Source of the DNA: Serinibacter arcticus | Lineage (GTDB): Bacteria; Actinomycetota; Actinomycetes; Actinomycetales; Beutenbergiaceae | Assembly (NCBI RefSeq): GCF_003121705.1 | Contig: NZ_PYHR01000002.1 | Location: 2,790,001 to 2,854,000 of the forward strand | Direction of reading: 5' to 3' | DNA length: 64,000 nt | Shown: positions 24,533-33,600 of the stretch, piece by piece | Layout: each line of letters begins with the position of its first letter | Position numbering within the stretch: the stretch's first letter is position 1 | Made by a program: the position numbers and the translations under genes | Notes under the pieces: model-generated | Databases searched by the model: none | Told to the model about the DNA's origin: nothing | The model's input: only the letters and a program-made list of their open reading frames with translations

Positions 24533-25015
24533 GTGCCCCGCGACGCCCCTGCCTTCCCCTCCCCGGGGGAGGTCGGGGAGGGCGACCTCGCCGCCGTCGT
24601 GCGCGGGGTGCTGTGCGCCCCCGACCGTCCCTGGTGCACCGCGGTGCTGCGGGGGCGGTGGCCGGGCGGTCAGCCGCTGGGCGAGCTGTGGCGCGCGGAC
24701 GCCGTCCACCCCGAGGGCGACGGCCTCGTCGTCGTGCTCGACGGCGGTCGGCGCGTCCTCACGCTGACCCGGCCGCGCGGGGCGCGGGTCGTGCACACGC
24801 GCGACCTCGTCTCGGTGACGATCGCGCGGGTGGACGCCGCGCTGCTCGAGGACGACGGCCGCGTGCGTCGGGTGTCCTTCCGCGTGCGGGGCGGGGTGGC
24901 GCGCGGGGCCGCGTCGGGCGAGACGTCGTCGTGGCCGCGGGCCAGGGCGCCGTGGCGGCGTGTCGTCACGGGGCAGCGGCCGCTGCCGGCGGTGGAGCTG
25001 GTCGCGATCCTCTGA
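24533..25015 (+). CDS. Hypothetical protein
   Basis: A 160-residue frame starting at GTG 24533, 10 bases after the preceding stop. Third-position bias and composition fit a real gene; the segments DGLVVVLDGGRRVLTLTRPRGARVV and VHTRDLVSVTIARVDAALLED look like beta strands. No signal, membrane segment or recognisable motif. It could be cotranscribed with the ICL/PEPM-like gene. Confidence 0.5.
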   Translation: MPRDAPAFPSPGEVGEGDLAAVVRGVLCAPDRPWCTAVLRGRWPGGQPLGELWRADAVHPEGDGLVVVLDGGRRVLTLTRPRGARVVHTRDLVSVTIARVDAALLEDDGRVRRVSFRVRGGVARGAASGETSSWPRARAPWRRVVTGQRPLPAVELVAIL

Positions 25016-25164
25016 GCGAGGGCTCGGGGCTGGGGGCTTCGGGCTCGGGGGATCGGTCCACTCCTCAGGACCGGTCCGTTCCGCCGCGCGGGTAGCGGAA
25101 CCGAGCCCTACGCTCGGCCCGACGGGAGCCCTCACTCCCGCGCCCCTCGCCCGAAGGACCCGAG

Positions 25165-25785
25165 ATGACCTCGCCCACGCAGTCCAGCCAGCCCACGCCC
25201 TCGCCGTCGTCCGGTTCATCCGCCTTCCCGCCCGCCCTGGCCGAGGCCTCGGCCAGGGCGCTCCGGATCCTGCGGATCGCCCTCGGCCTCGCCGGGGTCG
25301 TCACGCTCCTGGTCGGGGCCCTCATCCTCATCTGGCCCGGCCGCACCGCCGTCGTCGGCACCGCGATCCTCGCCGTCTACCTGATCGTGGTCGGTCTGCT
25401 CTACCTGGCCGCGGCGATCTTCTCCCAGCACCGCGGCGCCTGGGCCCGGATCGGTCACCTGGTGCTCGCGGCCCTGTTCGTCGCCGGCGGCATCTCCGCG
25501 TTCTCCAACCTCCAGGCGACCACCGCCGTGCTCGCCGTCTTCCTCGCCGTCCTGATCGGCGTGCTCTGGATCGTCGAGGGCATCGTCTCGCTCGCGACCG
25601 TCAGCCGGTCCGAGAACCGGGTCTGGACGGTCGTCTTCGCGGTCATCAGCGTGCTCGCCGGCATCTCACTCGTGACCTCGCCCCTGTGGAGCGCCGTGCT
25701 GCTGTGGTGGCTCGTGGGCATCTCGCTCGTGGTGATCGGCGCGCTGCAGGTCGCACGAGCGATCACCTTCGGCAGGCCCGCCTGA
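25165..25785 (+). CDS. HdeD-family membrane protein (DUF308)
   Basis: A 206-residue protein: a Ser/Pro-rich cytoplasmic tail (1-25), then six membrane helices with the DUF308 repeat pattern (GVVTLLVGALILIWPGRTA, LYLAAAIFSQ, VLIGVLWIVEGIVSLAT, WWLVGISLVVIGALQVARAI). HdeD-family proteins are associated with acid resistance in enterobacteria; the role in actinobacteria is unclear. It precedes the GTPase gene by 39 bases and may be cotranscribed. Confidence 0.85.
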   Translation: MTSPTQSSQPTPSPSSGSSAFPPALAEASARALRILRIALGLAGVVTLLVGALILIWPGRTAVVGTAILAVYLIVVGLLYLAAAIFSQHRGAWARIGHLVLAALFVAGGISAFSNLQATTAVLAVFLAVLIGVLWIVEGIVSLATVSRSENRVWTVVFAVISVLAGISLVTSPLWSAVLLWWLVGISLVVIGALQVARAITFGRPA

Positions 25786-25824
25786 GCCTACGATCGAGCC
25801 TCCGGGTCCGACCAGGAGGTACGC

Positions 25825-26979
25825 GTGGGCATCACCGACAACCTGTTCCGCAAGACGTTCAGGGACGAGTACGACAAGCAGGGCGTGGCCATCGGTCGCT
25901 TCAACCTGGCGATCTTCGGGAAGACCGGGGTCGGGAAGTCGACGCTGATCAACGCGATCTTCGGTGAGGACGTCGCGGCCACCGGCATCGGTGAACCCGT
26001 CACGAAGGGCTCGCGCCTGTACATCGACCGGATCGGCGGCCACCTCGGCATCCTCGACACCCAGGGGCTCGAGGTCGGCAAGAACACCAAGGAGCTGATC
26101 GGCGAGCTCGACAAGGTGGTCAAGGAGACGCGCGGCAAGCCGATCGAGGAGCAGCTGCACGTCGCCTGGTACTGCGTGCGCGGGCTGGACCGACGATTCG
26201 AGGACTCCGAGGCCGACTTCATCAACCGCCTGCACAAGCTCGGCCTGCCCGTGATCGTCGTGATGACCCAGGTGCCGATGCGCGACGGCGAGCACCACCC
26301 CGACGCGATCGCGCTCGCCCGGGACATCACCTCGCGCGGGCTGCCGATCGTCGACGGGAAGGTCTTCCACACCGTCGCGCTCGCCGACCGGTTCATCGGG
26401 CTCGAGCCCCACGGCCTGCACGACCTCCTCGATGCCACGTTTCGCGTCGCTCCGACAGGTGCTCAGACTGCACTCGCCGCAGCCCAGGCGATCGATGCTG
26501 CATCCAAGATTCGGCACGCGCGCATCGCGATCCGAGCGGCTGTAGGCAGCGCCGTCGCCGCGGCGGCGGTCCCGATCCCATTCGCCGACGCCACGCTCCT
26601 GGTGCCGATCCAGCTCGGGATGATGGCCAGGATCGCCCAGATCTTCAGGATGCCGTTCGACCGGACGGCGCTGATGACCACGATCGCGACGACGGCCGCC
26701 ACCCAGGGCGGACGGGCCGCCGTCACCGGGCTGCTCAAGATGATCCCGGGGGCGGGCTCGATCGCCGGCGGGGTGATCGGGGCGTCCGTGGCGTCCACCT
26801 TCACGTTCGCGATGGGTGAGGCCTGGCTGACGGTGTGCCAGCGGGCGGCCGCCGGCCAGCTCGACAACGTCGCCGGGGTGCTCGACAACGAGCAGGTGCG
26901 CCGGGCGTTCCTGGACGCGTTCGGGACGTGGGTCAAGCTCGACCCGAAGGCGCGCAAGGAGCTGACGAAGGGGCTGTAG
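25825..26979 (+). CDS. GTPase with membrane-associated DUF697-like C-terminus
   Basis: A 384-residue protein. A TRAFAC-type GTPase domain has the P-loop GKTGVGKST (residues 32-40), switch-II LDTQG and NKXD-equivalent VVMTQVP. The C-terminal half (about 220-345) has hydrophobic helices (AVGSAVAAAAVPIPFADATLL, GLLKMIPGAGSIAGGVIGAS) typical of DUF697-type partners of such GTPases. GTG start with an ideal AGGAGG 5 bases upstream. Function unknown; the family is linked to membrane or stress processes. Codon use in 26433-26546 is unusually AT-ending compared with the rest of the gene. Confidence 0.82.
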   Translation: MGITDNLFRKTFRDEYDKQGVAIGRFNLAIFGKTGVGKSTLINAIFGEDVAATGIGEPVTKGSRLYIDRIGGHLGILDTQGLEVGKNTKELIGELDKVVKETRGKPIEEQLHVAWYCVRGLDRRFEDSEADFINRLHKLGLPVIVVMTQVPMRDGEHHPDAIALARDITSRGLPIVDGKVFHTVALADRFIGLEPHGLHDLLDATFRVAPTGAQTALAAAQAIDAASKIRHARIAIRAAVGSAVAAAAVPIPFADATLLVPIQLGMMARIAQIFRMPFDRTALMTTIATTAATQGGRAAVTGLLKMIPGAGSIAGGVIGASVASTFTFAMGEAWLTVCQRAAAGQLDNVAGVLDNEQVRRAFLDAFGTWVKLDPKARKELTKGL

Positions 26980-27031
26980 GGCGGGGGTGCTGTCGGGTGT
27001 GCTGCCGGGAGTGCGGAGTACCGTGGGCGGC

Positions 27032-27805
27032 ATGACTCGTACCGACGCCAACGTCGCCGCCCTGGCGCTCGCGACCCTCGACCTGACCGATCTCGGCGAG
27101 AGCACCTCGCTCGAGAACGCCCTCGCCCTCGCGGCGCGCGCCGCCGAGCACGGCGTGGCCGCCGTGTGCGTGTGGCCGCGCTACGTCGCCGCCTGCGCCG
27201 AGGCGCTGGCCGGCACCGGCGTGAAGGTGGCGACGGTCGTGAACTTCCCGTCGGGCGACGAGCCGGTCGCCGACGTCGTCGCCATGACGACCCGCGCGGT
27301 CGCCGACGGCGCCGACGAGATCGACGTCGTGCTGCCCTACCGTGCGTTCCTCGCGGCCGACGCCGGTCGCGCCGAGGAGGTGCTCGACGGCGTCCGCGGC
27401 GCCAGCGGTGACGCGGCGGTCAAGGTGATCATCGAGTCGGGCGAGCTCAGGGCCCCCGCGGTGATCACGGCTGCGGCACGCCTCGCGATCGACCACGGCG
27501 CCCAGTTCGTCAAGACCTCCACCGGGAAGTCGCCCGTCTCCGCGACGCCCGAGGCCGCCGAGGCGATCCTCGCCGTCATCGCCGAGCAGCCCGCCGCCGC
27601 GCCGCGCGTGGGCTTCAAGGCCTCCGGCGGGATCCGCTCCGTGGCCGACGCCCGCGTCTACATCGAGATCGCCGACCGGCTGCTCGGCGAGGACTGGGTC
27701 TCCGCCGACACGTTCCGCTTCGGCGCCTCGAGCCTGCTCGACGACGTGCTGCGCGTGCTCGACGGCGGGGAGTCCGCCGCGCCGGAGTCCCCGACCGCGT
27801 ACTGA
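27032..27805 (+). CDS. deoC: Deoxyribose-phosphate aldolase
   Basis: A 257-residue DERA class I aldolase: VCVWPRYVAACAEAL, VATVVNFPSGDEP, EIDVVLPY, the Schiff-base Lys161 in FVKTSTGKS and the phosphate-binding FKASGGIR. It splits 2-deoxyribose-5-phosphate into acetaldehyde and glyceraldehyde-3-phosphate in nucleoside catabolism. No other deo gene is nearby. The ATG at 27032 begins the conserved N-terminus. The ribosome site is weak. Confidence 0.93.
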   Translation: MTRTDANVAALALATLDLTDLGESTSLENALALAARAAEHGVAAVCVWPRYVAACAEALAGTGVKVATVVNFPSGDEPVADVVAMTTRAVADGADEIDVVLPYRAFLAADAGRAEEVLDGVRGASGDAAVKVIIESGELRAPAVITAAARLAIDHGAQFVKTSTGKSPVSATPEAAEAILAVIAEQPAAAPRVGFKASGGIRSVADARVYIEIADRLLGEDWVSADTFRFGASSLLDDVLRVLDGGESAAPESPTAY

Positions 27806-27813
27806 CCTCGGCC

Positions 27814-27930
27814 GACCGCGCCCTCGTGGTCGCTGCCCCGCGTTGACCGCGCCCTTGTGGTCGCTGATCCCCGTGATCCGCGACCGCGAGGGCACGGTCG
27901 CGTGTGGGGTGCGACCACGAGGGCGCGGTC
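27814..27930. repeat. Two direct and two inverted copies of a 20-bp GC-rich element
   Basis: GACCGCGCCCTCGTGGTCGC at 27814-27833 is matched exactly in inverse orientation at 27911-27930. A near copy sits at 27845-27865 and a diverged inverse copy at 27880-27899. The outer pair can fold into a long stem and may end deoC transcription. Nothing else is seen in 27806-27960. Confidence 0.7.
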
Positions 27931-27965
27931 GCGCGTCGGCGGCACGCGCGTGGGGCAGATCACCT

Positions 27966-28025
27966 GAAAGTAGTTGACCGATGTCAACCGATCGGGCGTA
28001 CAGTTGACATCGGTCAACTACTTTC
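27966..28025. promoter_or_regulatory. Perfect 23-bp inverted repeats, probable MarR operator of the MFS-MarR operon
   Basis: Arms 27966-27988 and 28003-28025 are exact reverse complements separated by 14 bases. Each arm contains TTGACCGATGTCAA, itself an inverted repeat (TTGAC-N4-GTCAA), giving two potential dimer sites. TTGACC/TTGACA could also serve as -35 hexamers. The repeat ends 16 bases before the MFS start, and the operon's second gene is a MarR regulator. Confidence 0.75.
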
Positions 28026-28041
28026 GCTCGTAAGGAACTTC

Positions 28042-29811
28042 ATGTCGGCGGCTGCCCCCACACCCGAACCCCGGCCCGAACGCACGACCGCGACGGCCAC
28101 CCCCGCCACGGCCACGGCGCCGCCCAAGCACCGCGCCGGCGTCCTGCCCGTGATGCTCGCGCTGATGATGGCGATGTTCGTCTCGATGCTCGCCGCCACC
28201 GTGGTGAGCACGTCGCTCCCCGTGATCATCGCCGACCTCGGCGGCGACCAGTCGGCGTTCACCTGGGTCGTCACGGCCACGCTGCTGGCGACGACCGTCA
28301 GCACACCGGTGTGGGGCAAGCTCGCCGATCTGTTCAACCGCAAGCTGCTGCTGCAGCTGGCGCTCACGCTGTTCGTCGTCGCGACGGCGATCGCCGGCTT
28401 CTCGACCACCACCGACATGCTCATCCTGATGCGCGTGTTCCAGGGTCTCGGCGCCGGTGGTCTCGCGGCCCTCTCGCAGATCGTGATGGCCGACGTCGTC
28501 TCGCCGCGTGAGCGCGGCCGCTACGCCGGACTGTTCGGCGCGGCCATGGCGCTCGGCACGGTCGGCGGCCCGCTCCTGGGCGGCTTCCTCACCGACACCC
28601 TCAGCTGGCACTGGAACTTCTACGTGGCGATCCCGTTCGCCGTCGCCGCCCTGGTGATGCTGCAGCGCTCGCTCCACCTCCCGAAGCAGACCCGCTCGAG
28701 CACGCGCATCGACTACCTCGGCATCGTGCTGATCTCCTCGGGCATCTCGCTCGTCCTGCTGTGGGTCTCCTTCGGTGGCGCGCAGTTCGCGTGGTCGTCG
28801 CTGCCGTCGTACGCGATGATCGGCGGCGCCGTCGCGATCCTCGTCGTGGCGGTCTGGTGGGAGCTGCGCGCGGCCGACCCGCTGCTGCCGCTGACGATGT
28901 TCCGCAACCGCACCTTCACCCTCGCGGTGATCGCCTCGCTCGCCACCGGCGTCGCGATGTTCGGCACCTCGGTCTTCCTGTCGCAGTACATGCAGCTCGC
29001 CCGCGGCGCGACCCCGATGGAGTCCGGCGTGATGACCATCCCGATGATGGCCGGACTGCTGATCACCTCGACCATCATCGGCAACGTCGTCAGCCGGACC
29101 GGCATCTGGAAGCGCTTCGTCGTGACCGGCTCGATCCTCATGGTCGTCGGGCTCGCCCTGCTCTCGACGCTGCACTACGACACCGCGTTCTGGATCGTCG
29201 GCGTCTCGATGGCCACGCTCGGCGCCGGCGTCGGCATGGTGATGCAGAACCTCGTCATCGTCACGCAGAACGCCGTCGAGACGCGCCACCTCGGCGTCGC
29301 CACGAGCGCCGTGACCTTCTTCCGCAGCCTCGGCGGCACCATCGGCGTCTCGGCGATGGGGTCCATCCTCGGGTCGGTCGTCGCGTCGCAGATCACGACG
29401 TCGATCGGCAGCCTCTCGCCGACCGACCAGGCTGCCGCGGCCCAGGCCCTGGGTGACGGCACCATCCCGAAGCTCGCCGAGCTCCCCGACGCCATCCGCG
29501 TGGTCGTCGAGGCCGCGTACGGCATCGGCATCGGGCGCGTGTTCCTCGCCGCCCTGCCGCTCGCCGTGATCACGGTCGTCGCCGCGTTCCTGCTCCCGAA
29601 CGTCCCGCTCGGCACCCAGAACGCCGTCGAGAAGCGCGCCGCCGAGGCCGGGGAGGTCGTGGACGAGGGCGGTCTCCACCGCGTCAGCGCCGCCGAGGTG
29701 CTCGAGGAGGCGGAGGACCTGACGATCGAGTCGGCCTCCGCCGTCGCAGCCCTCCCGGCCGTCGGCTCCGGCCGTCGGGGTGACAACGTGCGCGACGGCT
29801 CGGGAGAATGA
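28042..29811 (+). CDS. MFS drug exporter, DHA2 (14-helix) type
   Basis: A 589-residue transporter with about 14 helices: SMLAATVVSTSLPVIIADLGG (DHA2 motif), motif A GKLADLFNRKLLL, RVFQGLGAGGLAALSQIVMADVVSPRERGRYAG (motif B/C region) and a long hydrophilic C-terminal tail. It resembles EmrB-type multidrug exporters. The ATG at 28042 follows AAGGAA. It is cotranscribed with the MarR gene, whose start is 5 bases after this stop. Control through the 23-bp inverted repeats upstream is likely. Confidence 0.9.
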   Translation: MSAAAPTPEPRPERTTATATPATATAPPKHRAGVLPVMLALMMAMFVSMLAATVVSTSLPVIIADLGGDQSAFTWVVTATLLATTVSTPVWGKLADLFNRKLLLQLALTLFVVATAIAGFSTTTDMLILMRVFQGLGAGGLAALSQIVMADVVSPRERGRYAGLFGAAMALGTVGGPLLGGFLTDTLSWHWNFYVAIPFAVAALVMLQRSLHLPKQTRSSTRIDYLGIVLISSGISLVLLWVSFGGAQFAWSSLPSYAMIGGAVAILVVAVWWELRAADPLLPLTMFRNRTFTLAVIASLATGVAMFGTSVFLSQYMQLARGATPMESGVMTIPMMAGLLITSTIIGNVVSRTGIWKRFVVTGSILMVVGLALLSTLHYDTAFWIVGVSMATLGAGVGMVMQNLVIVTQNAVETRHLGVATSAVTFFRSLGGTIGVSAMGSILGSVVASQITTSIGSLSPTDQAAAAQALGDGTIPKLAELPDAIRVVVEAAYGIGIGRVFLAALPLAVITVVAAFLLPNVPLGTQNAVEKRAAEAGEVVDEGGLHRVSAAEVLEEAEDLTIESASAVAALPAVGSGRRGDNVRDGSGE

Positions 29812-29815
29812 CACC

Positions 29816-30325
29816 GTGACCGCGCCCGCCCCGACTCTCGCCGAGGACCCGACGCTCGACGACGTGCCGACCGCCGCCGTGCACGATCCCGCCGCCGTCG
29901 CCCTGGTCGAGGAGCAGATCAGCGTGCTGTTCCAGCGCGCCAAGCTCCTCTGGCGCCGGGCCGCGGAGTCGGTGCACCCCGAGCTCCAGCCGGTCGGGTA
30001 CCGCATGCTGAGCCAGCTCGTGCACCGCGGCCCGACCAACGCCGGGACGCTCGCCGACTGCCTCGACACCGACAAGAGCGTCATCAGCCGTCAGGCGCGC
30101 GTCCTCGGCGACCTCGAGCTGATCACGGTCGAGCCGGACCCGAGCGACGGCCGCGGCCGCCTGTTCCAGGCGACCGAACCTGCGCGCGAGCTCGTCCTGC
30201 GCACGCGCGCCGAGATGTCGCAGATGTTGTTCGGCGGGCTCGGCGCGCTCGACGCCGAGGAGGTCGAGCAGCTGGGCGCCATGCTCGGACGGCTCAACGA
30301 GGCCGCCCGGCCCGCGGTGGGCTGA
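29816..30325 (+). CDS. MarR-family transcriptional regulator
   Basis: A 169-residue protein with the MarR winged helix: GYRMLSQLVHRGPTNAGTLADCL, DKSVISRQARVLGDLELI (recognition helix) and the wing EPDPSDGRGRLF. The GTG at 29816 is chosen because GGGAGAA lies 8 bases upstream; it follows the MFS stop directly. It probably represses the MFS-MarR operon and is released by a drug-like ligand. A strong terminator follows. Confidence 0.9.
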   Translation: MTAPAPTLAEDPTLDDVPTAAVHDPAAVALVEEQISVLFQRAKLLWRRAAESVHPELQPVGYRMLSQLVHRGPTNAGTLADCLDTDKSVISRQARVLGDLELITVEPDPSDGRGRLFQATEPARELVLRTRAEMSQMLFGGLGALDAEEVEQLGAMLGRLNEAARPAVG

Positions 30326-30375
30326 CTCCCGCGGCGAGCGCCCGCACCGCCGCGGCGCCACACCACCCCGCACCA

Positions 30376-30415
30376 CCGCGACCCCCGCGCAGCCGTCGCT
30401 GCCCGGGGGTCGCGG
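30376..30415 (+). terminator. Hairpin terminator after the MarR gene
   Basis: 12-bp perfect stem CCGCGACCCCCG (30376-30387) against 30404-30415, with an inner GCAGC/GCTGC stem. Confidence 0.75.
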
Positions 30416-30436
30416 CATTCTCACCCGCCCTAGATG

Positions 30437-30472
30437 TAACGTGAGTAACACGTTAGGTAACCGTTTGGTTAC
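30437..30472. promoter_or_regulatory. Two adjacent inverted repeats in the pilus promoter region
   Basis: TAACGTG-agtaa-CACGTTA (30437-30455) and GTAACC-gttt-GGTTAC (30457-30472) lie in an AT-rich island 130-165 bases before the giant adhesin gene. GTAAC occurs repeatedly in both orientations. Probable promoter and regulator-binding region. No gene is seen in 30326-30600. Confidence 0.5.
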
Positions 30473-30600
30473 GACTTACTTCTGGGGGTGCGTCCCGCTC
30501 TCTCGGCCTCTACGTTCGTCCCAGGTGAGCACGTCCCGCTGTCAGCGTGGCGCGCCACCGAGGCCGGGGGGCCCACGCCAGTGCAGGGAGCACCACCACG

Positions 30601-33600
30601 ATGTCGACGACCGGCCGGCACCCCGCGAGTCGCCGCGGGCTGCGCCGTCGTCGTCGGGAGCGCACGGCCCGGCTGCGGTCCGCCGTCGTCGTCGTCCTCG
30701 CCCTCGTCGTCCTGATCTCCGCGAGCCCGGCCCTCGCGCTCCGCTTCGGAGCGGTGACGGTCGGCACCCCCGCGACCACCGCGACCCAGACCTACACGCA
30801 GGCCAGCACCCCCAACCAGACGGCGACGTGGACCACCAGCCCGACCTCGCTCTCGACGGGCACGACGAGCTGGCAGTGGTTCGGCATCACCGATGCGGTG
30901 CTGGGCGCCTCCGGCTTCCCCGCCACGGTGCCGACCGCCCAGCGTGTCGCCCGCTCCATCAGCGTGCCGGCCGCCGGCTGCAGCTTCACCGCCCCGCTCG
31001 TGACCGAGTGCGTGAATCGCGGCACGGTCACGGTGACGTTCGACCGCGCCGTCACCAACCCGATCCTCTACGTCGCCGGCCTGGGCGAGGCGCCCCTCCT
31101 CAGCTTCTACCGCATGGGGGCCTACCTCGACGTGACGACGGCGAACGTCACGATGGCCACTCCCACCGCCGGCGCCACCAACCTCCAGGTCGTGGGTGGC
31201 ACGCGGCTGCAGACCGTCAACACGCGGCCGTCGGGGTCGTGCAACCCGCTGCTCGGCCTCGACAACCAGGCGGGCTGCGGCGCCGTGGTGCTCCAGGGAA
31301 CGTTCACGTCCGTGACCTTCAGCACCGGGATCCGGGTCCAGGGCGAGATCGGCAGCGGCAACGTCGGCGCCGGCGTCGTCGACTCCCTCGCGCTCTACAT
31401 CGCCCTTCAGGACCAGCCGCTCCCGGTCGCGAACCCCGACACCTTCTCGGCCGTCGCCGGGACGACCGGCGCCCCGCAGAGCCTGCTCGCCAACGACGTC
31501 GCGGCGGCGGGCTTCCCCCTCGTCCCCGCGAGCACGGTGTTCACGGCCACCACCGGATGGACGCTGACCAACAACAACCGCACGGCCACCGGCGCGGGCA
31601 TCGGTACCGCGGAGATCAGCGCCACCACGGGCCTGGTCACGTTCGCGCCGGTCGCCGGGTACGCGGGTCCCTCGGGCCCGATCAACTACCAGATCACCGA
31701 CAGCGTCGGCAGCACCGCCACCTCCACGGTGACCTTCAACGTGGCTACGGGCGCGCTCGCGTGCGGCACCACGGTCTACCAGATCAACGCCTCGGGCGAG
31801 GTGCGCGGTGTCCCGACGAGCGCGGTCGGCAACGCCGCGAACGCGACCTCGACGCCGCTACTCCCCGCCGTCAGCGGGACCACCGAGGCGAACGCCCTCG
31901 GCATCGCCGCCGGGGGCACCTCGGTCATCTACATCGCCACCCGCGGCGGCTCCGCCGTCGCCACCCGGTACGACACGGTGGCCGGCACCTACACCCACAC
32001 GACCGTGACCCCGCCGGGCGTGCGCGTCGCGGGTGCCGTCAACCCCGTCAACGGCTTCTACTACTACGGCGGCGTGGCCACCGGCAGCGCGATCTACATG
32101 TTCAACCCCACCACGGGCGTCAGCTTCCAGGTCGGCACCTCGCCGGGCTCGGCCGGCGGCAACGGCGACTACGCCTTCACCTCGGCGGGGGACATGTTCA
32201 TCCTCAGCGACGCCGTGATCACGGCGGTCAGGGCTACCGACCTCCCGACGACGCAGGGCACCGCTGCGATCACCGGCTCGGTGATCTCGAGCGGACAGTC
32301 CCAGACGAGCAACGGCATCGCGTTCGGCGGCGACGGCTTCATGTACGTCAACAACACGAACACGGGCAGCTCGAACCTGCAGCGCGTCGACCCGGTCACG
32401 GGTGCGCTCGGCGGGACGCTCGGCACCACGACGCGGGCGACGACGTCCACGTTCGCCAGCATCGACCTCGGGGCGTGCGCCCCGACCGCCAGCATCCGGG
32501 TGGAGAAGGACGTCGCCGCCCGCGCCCTCACCACCGACCAGTTCACCCTGCAGCTCGCCACGACCGGCGCCACCGCGCTCACCGGCACCACGACGGGCGC
32601 GGCGACCGGCGTCCAGAGCGTCGCGGCCGGGCCGATGATCGGCCAGGTCGGCCGCACCTACACCTTCACCGAGACCGGCGCCGGGACCCCGGCGGCCCAG
32701 CTCGGCGCCTACCGCCCGACCTGGACGTGTCGCAACGGCGCGACCGGTACGACGCTCACCACCGGCACCGGTGCGACGGGCACGTACGCCTTCACGGAGG
32801 CGAGTCCCACGACCGTCGTCTGCACGTTCCGCAACGCGACGGGTCCGCTGCTGTCGGTCGACAAGACGGCCTCGGCCACGAGCTTCACGGTCGGTCAGCC
32901 GGCGAGCTACGCCGTCGCCGTCACGAACACGGGTCAGAGCGCGACGACGGCGCCCATCACCGTGACCGACGTGCTCGCCACGGGCATCACGTTCACCGGG
33001 GCGTCCGGCGCGGGCTGGTCCTGCACGGGCACCGGCACGCTCACCTGCACGTACACGGGCACCCTCGCACCGGGCGCGACGACGACCCTCACGCTCGGCG
33101 TGACGCCCACGATCGCCGCCGTCACGGGCAACAACACCGCCACCGTCAGCGGTGGCGGTGACCCGACGTGCTCCGCGGCGGGACGCTGCTCCGACCAGGT
33201 CGCCGTCAGCCTGACGGCCAACTCCGGGCGCCCCGTGCAGTGCAACGCGCTGTGGGGGCTCGCGGGGGGCTCGCCCACGGCCACGCCGGCAGGCAACCAG
33301 GTCTACACGTTGGACACGACCACCGGGGCGGCCACCCGCTTCACCACCACCCCGGTCTCGACGACGAACAACGACCTCGGCAACACCTCGTCGCTGGCGA
33401 TCGACCCGCGGACCGGACGACTGTTCGCGGCCGACAACCTCGGCACGCTCGCGATCCGCACGCTCGCTCCCGGGTCGACCACCTGGACCACGACGACGGC
33501 GGTCGTCCCCGGCGCGGCCGGCGTCAACGGCGTCGCCCGCGCGGTGATGGACGGCGGCGGCTTCCTCTACATCGGCCGGAACACCGCCGACAACGGGACG

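Noticed and set aside
30441-33161. A 906-codon forward frame overlapping the adhesin in another phase
   Set aside because: Arg/His-rich composition without motifs; shadow of the adhesin gene.
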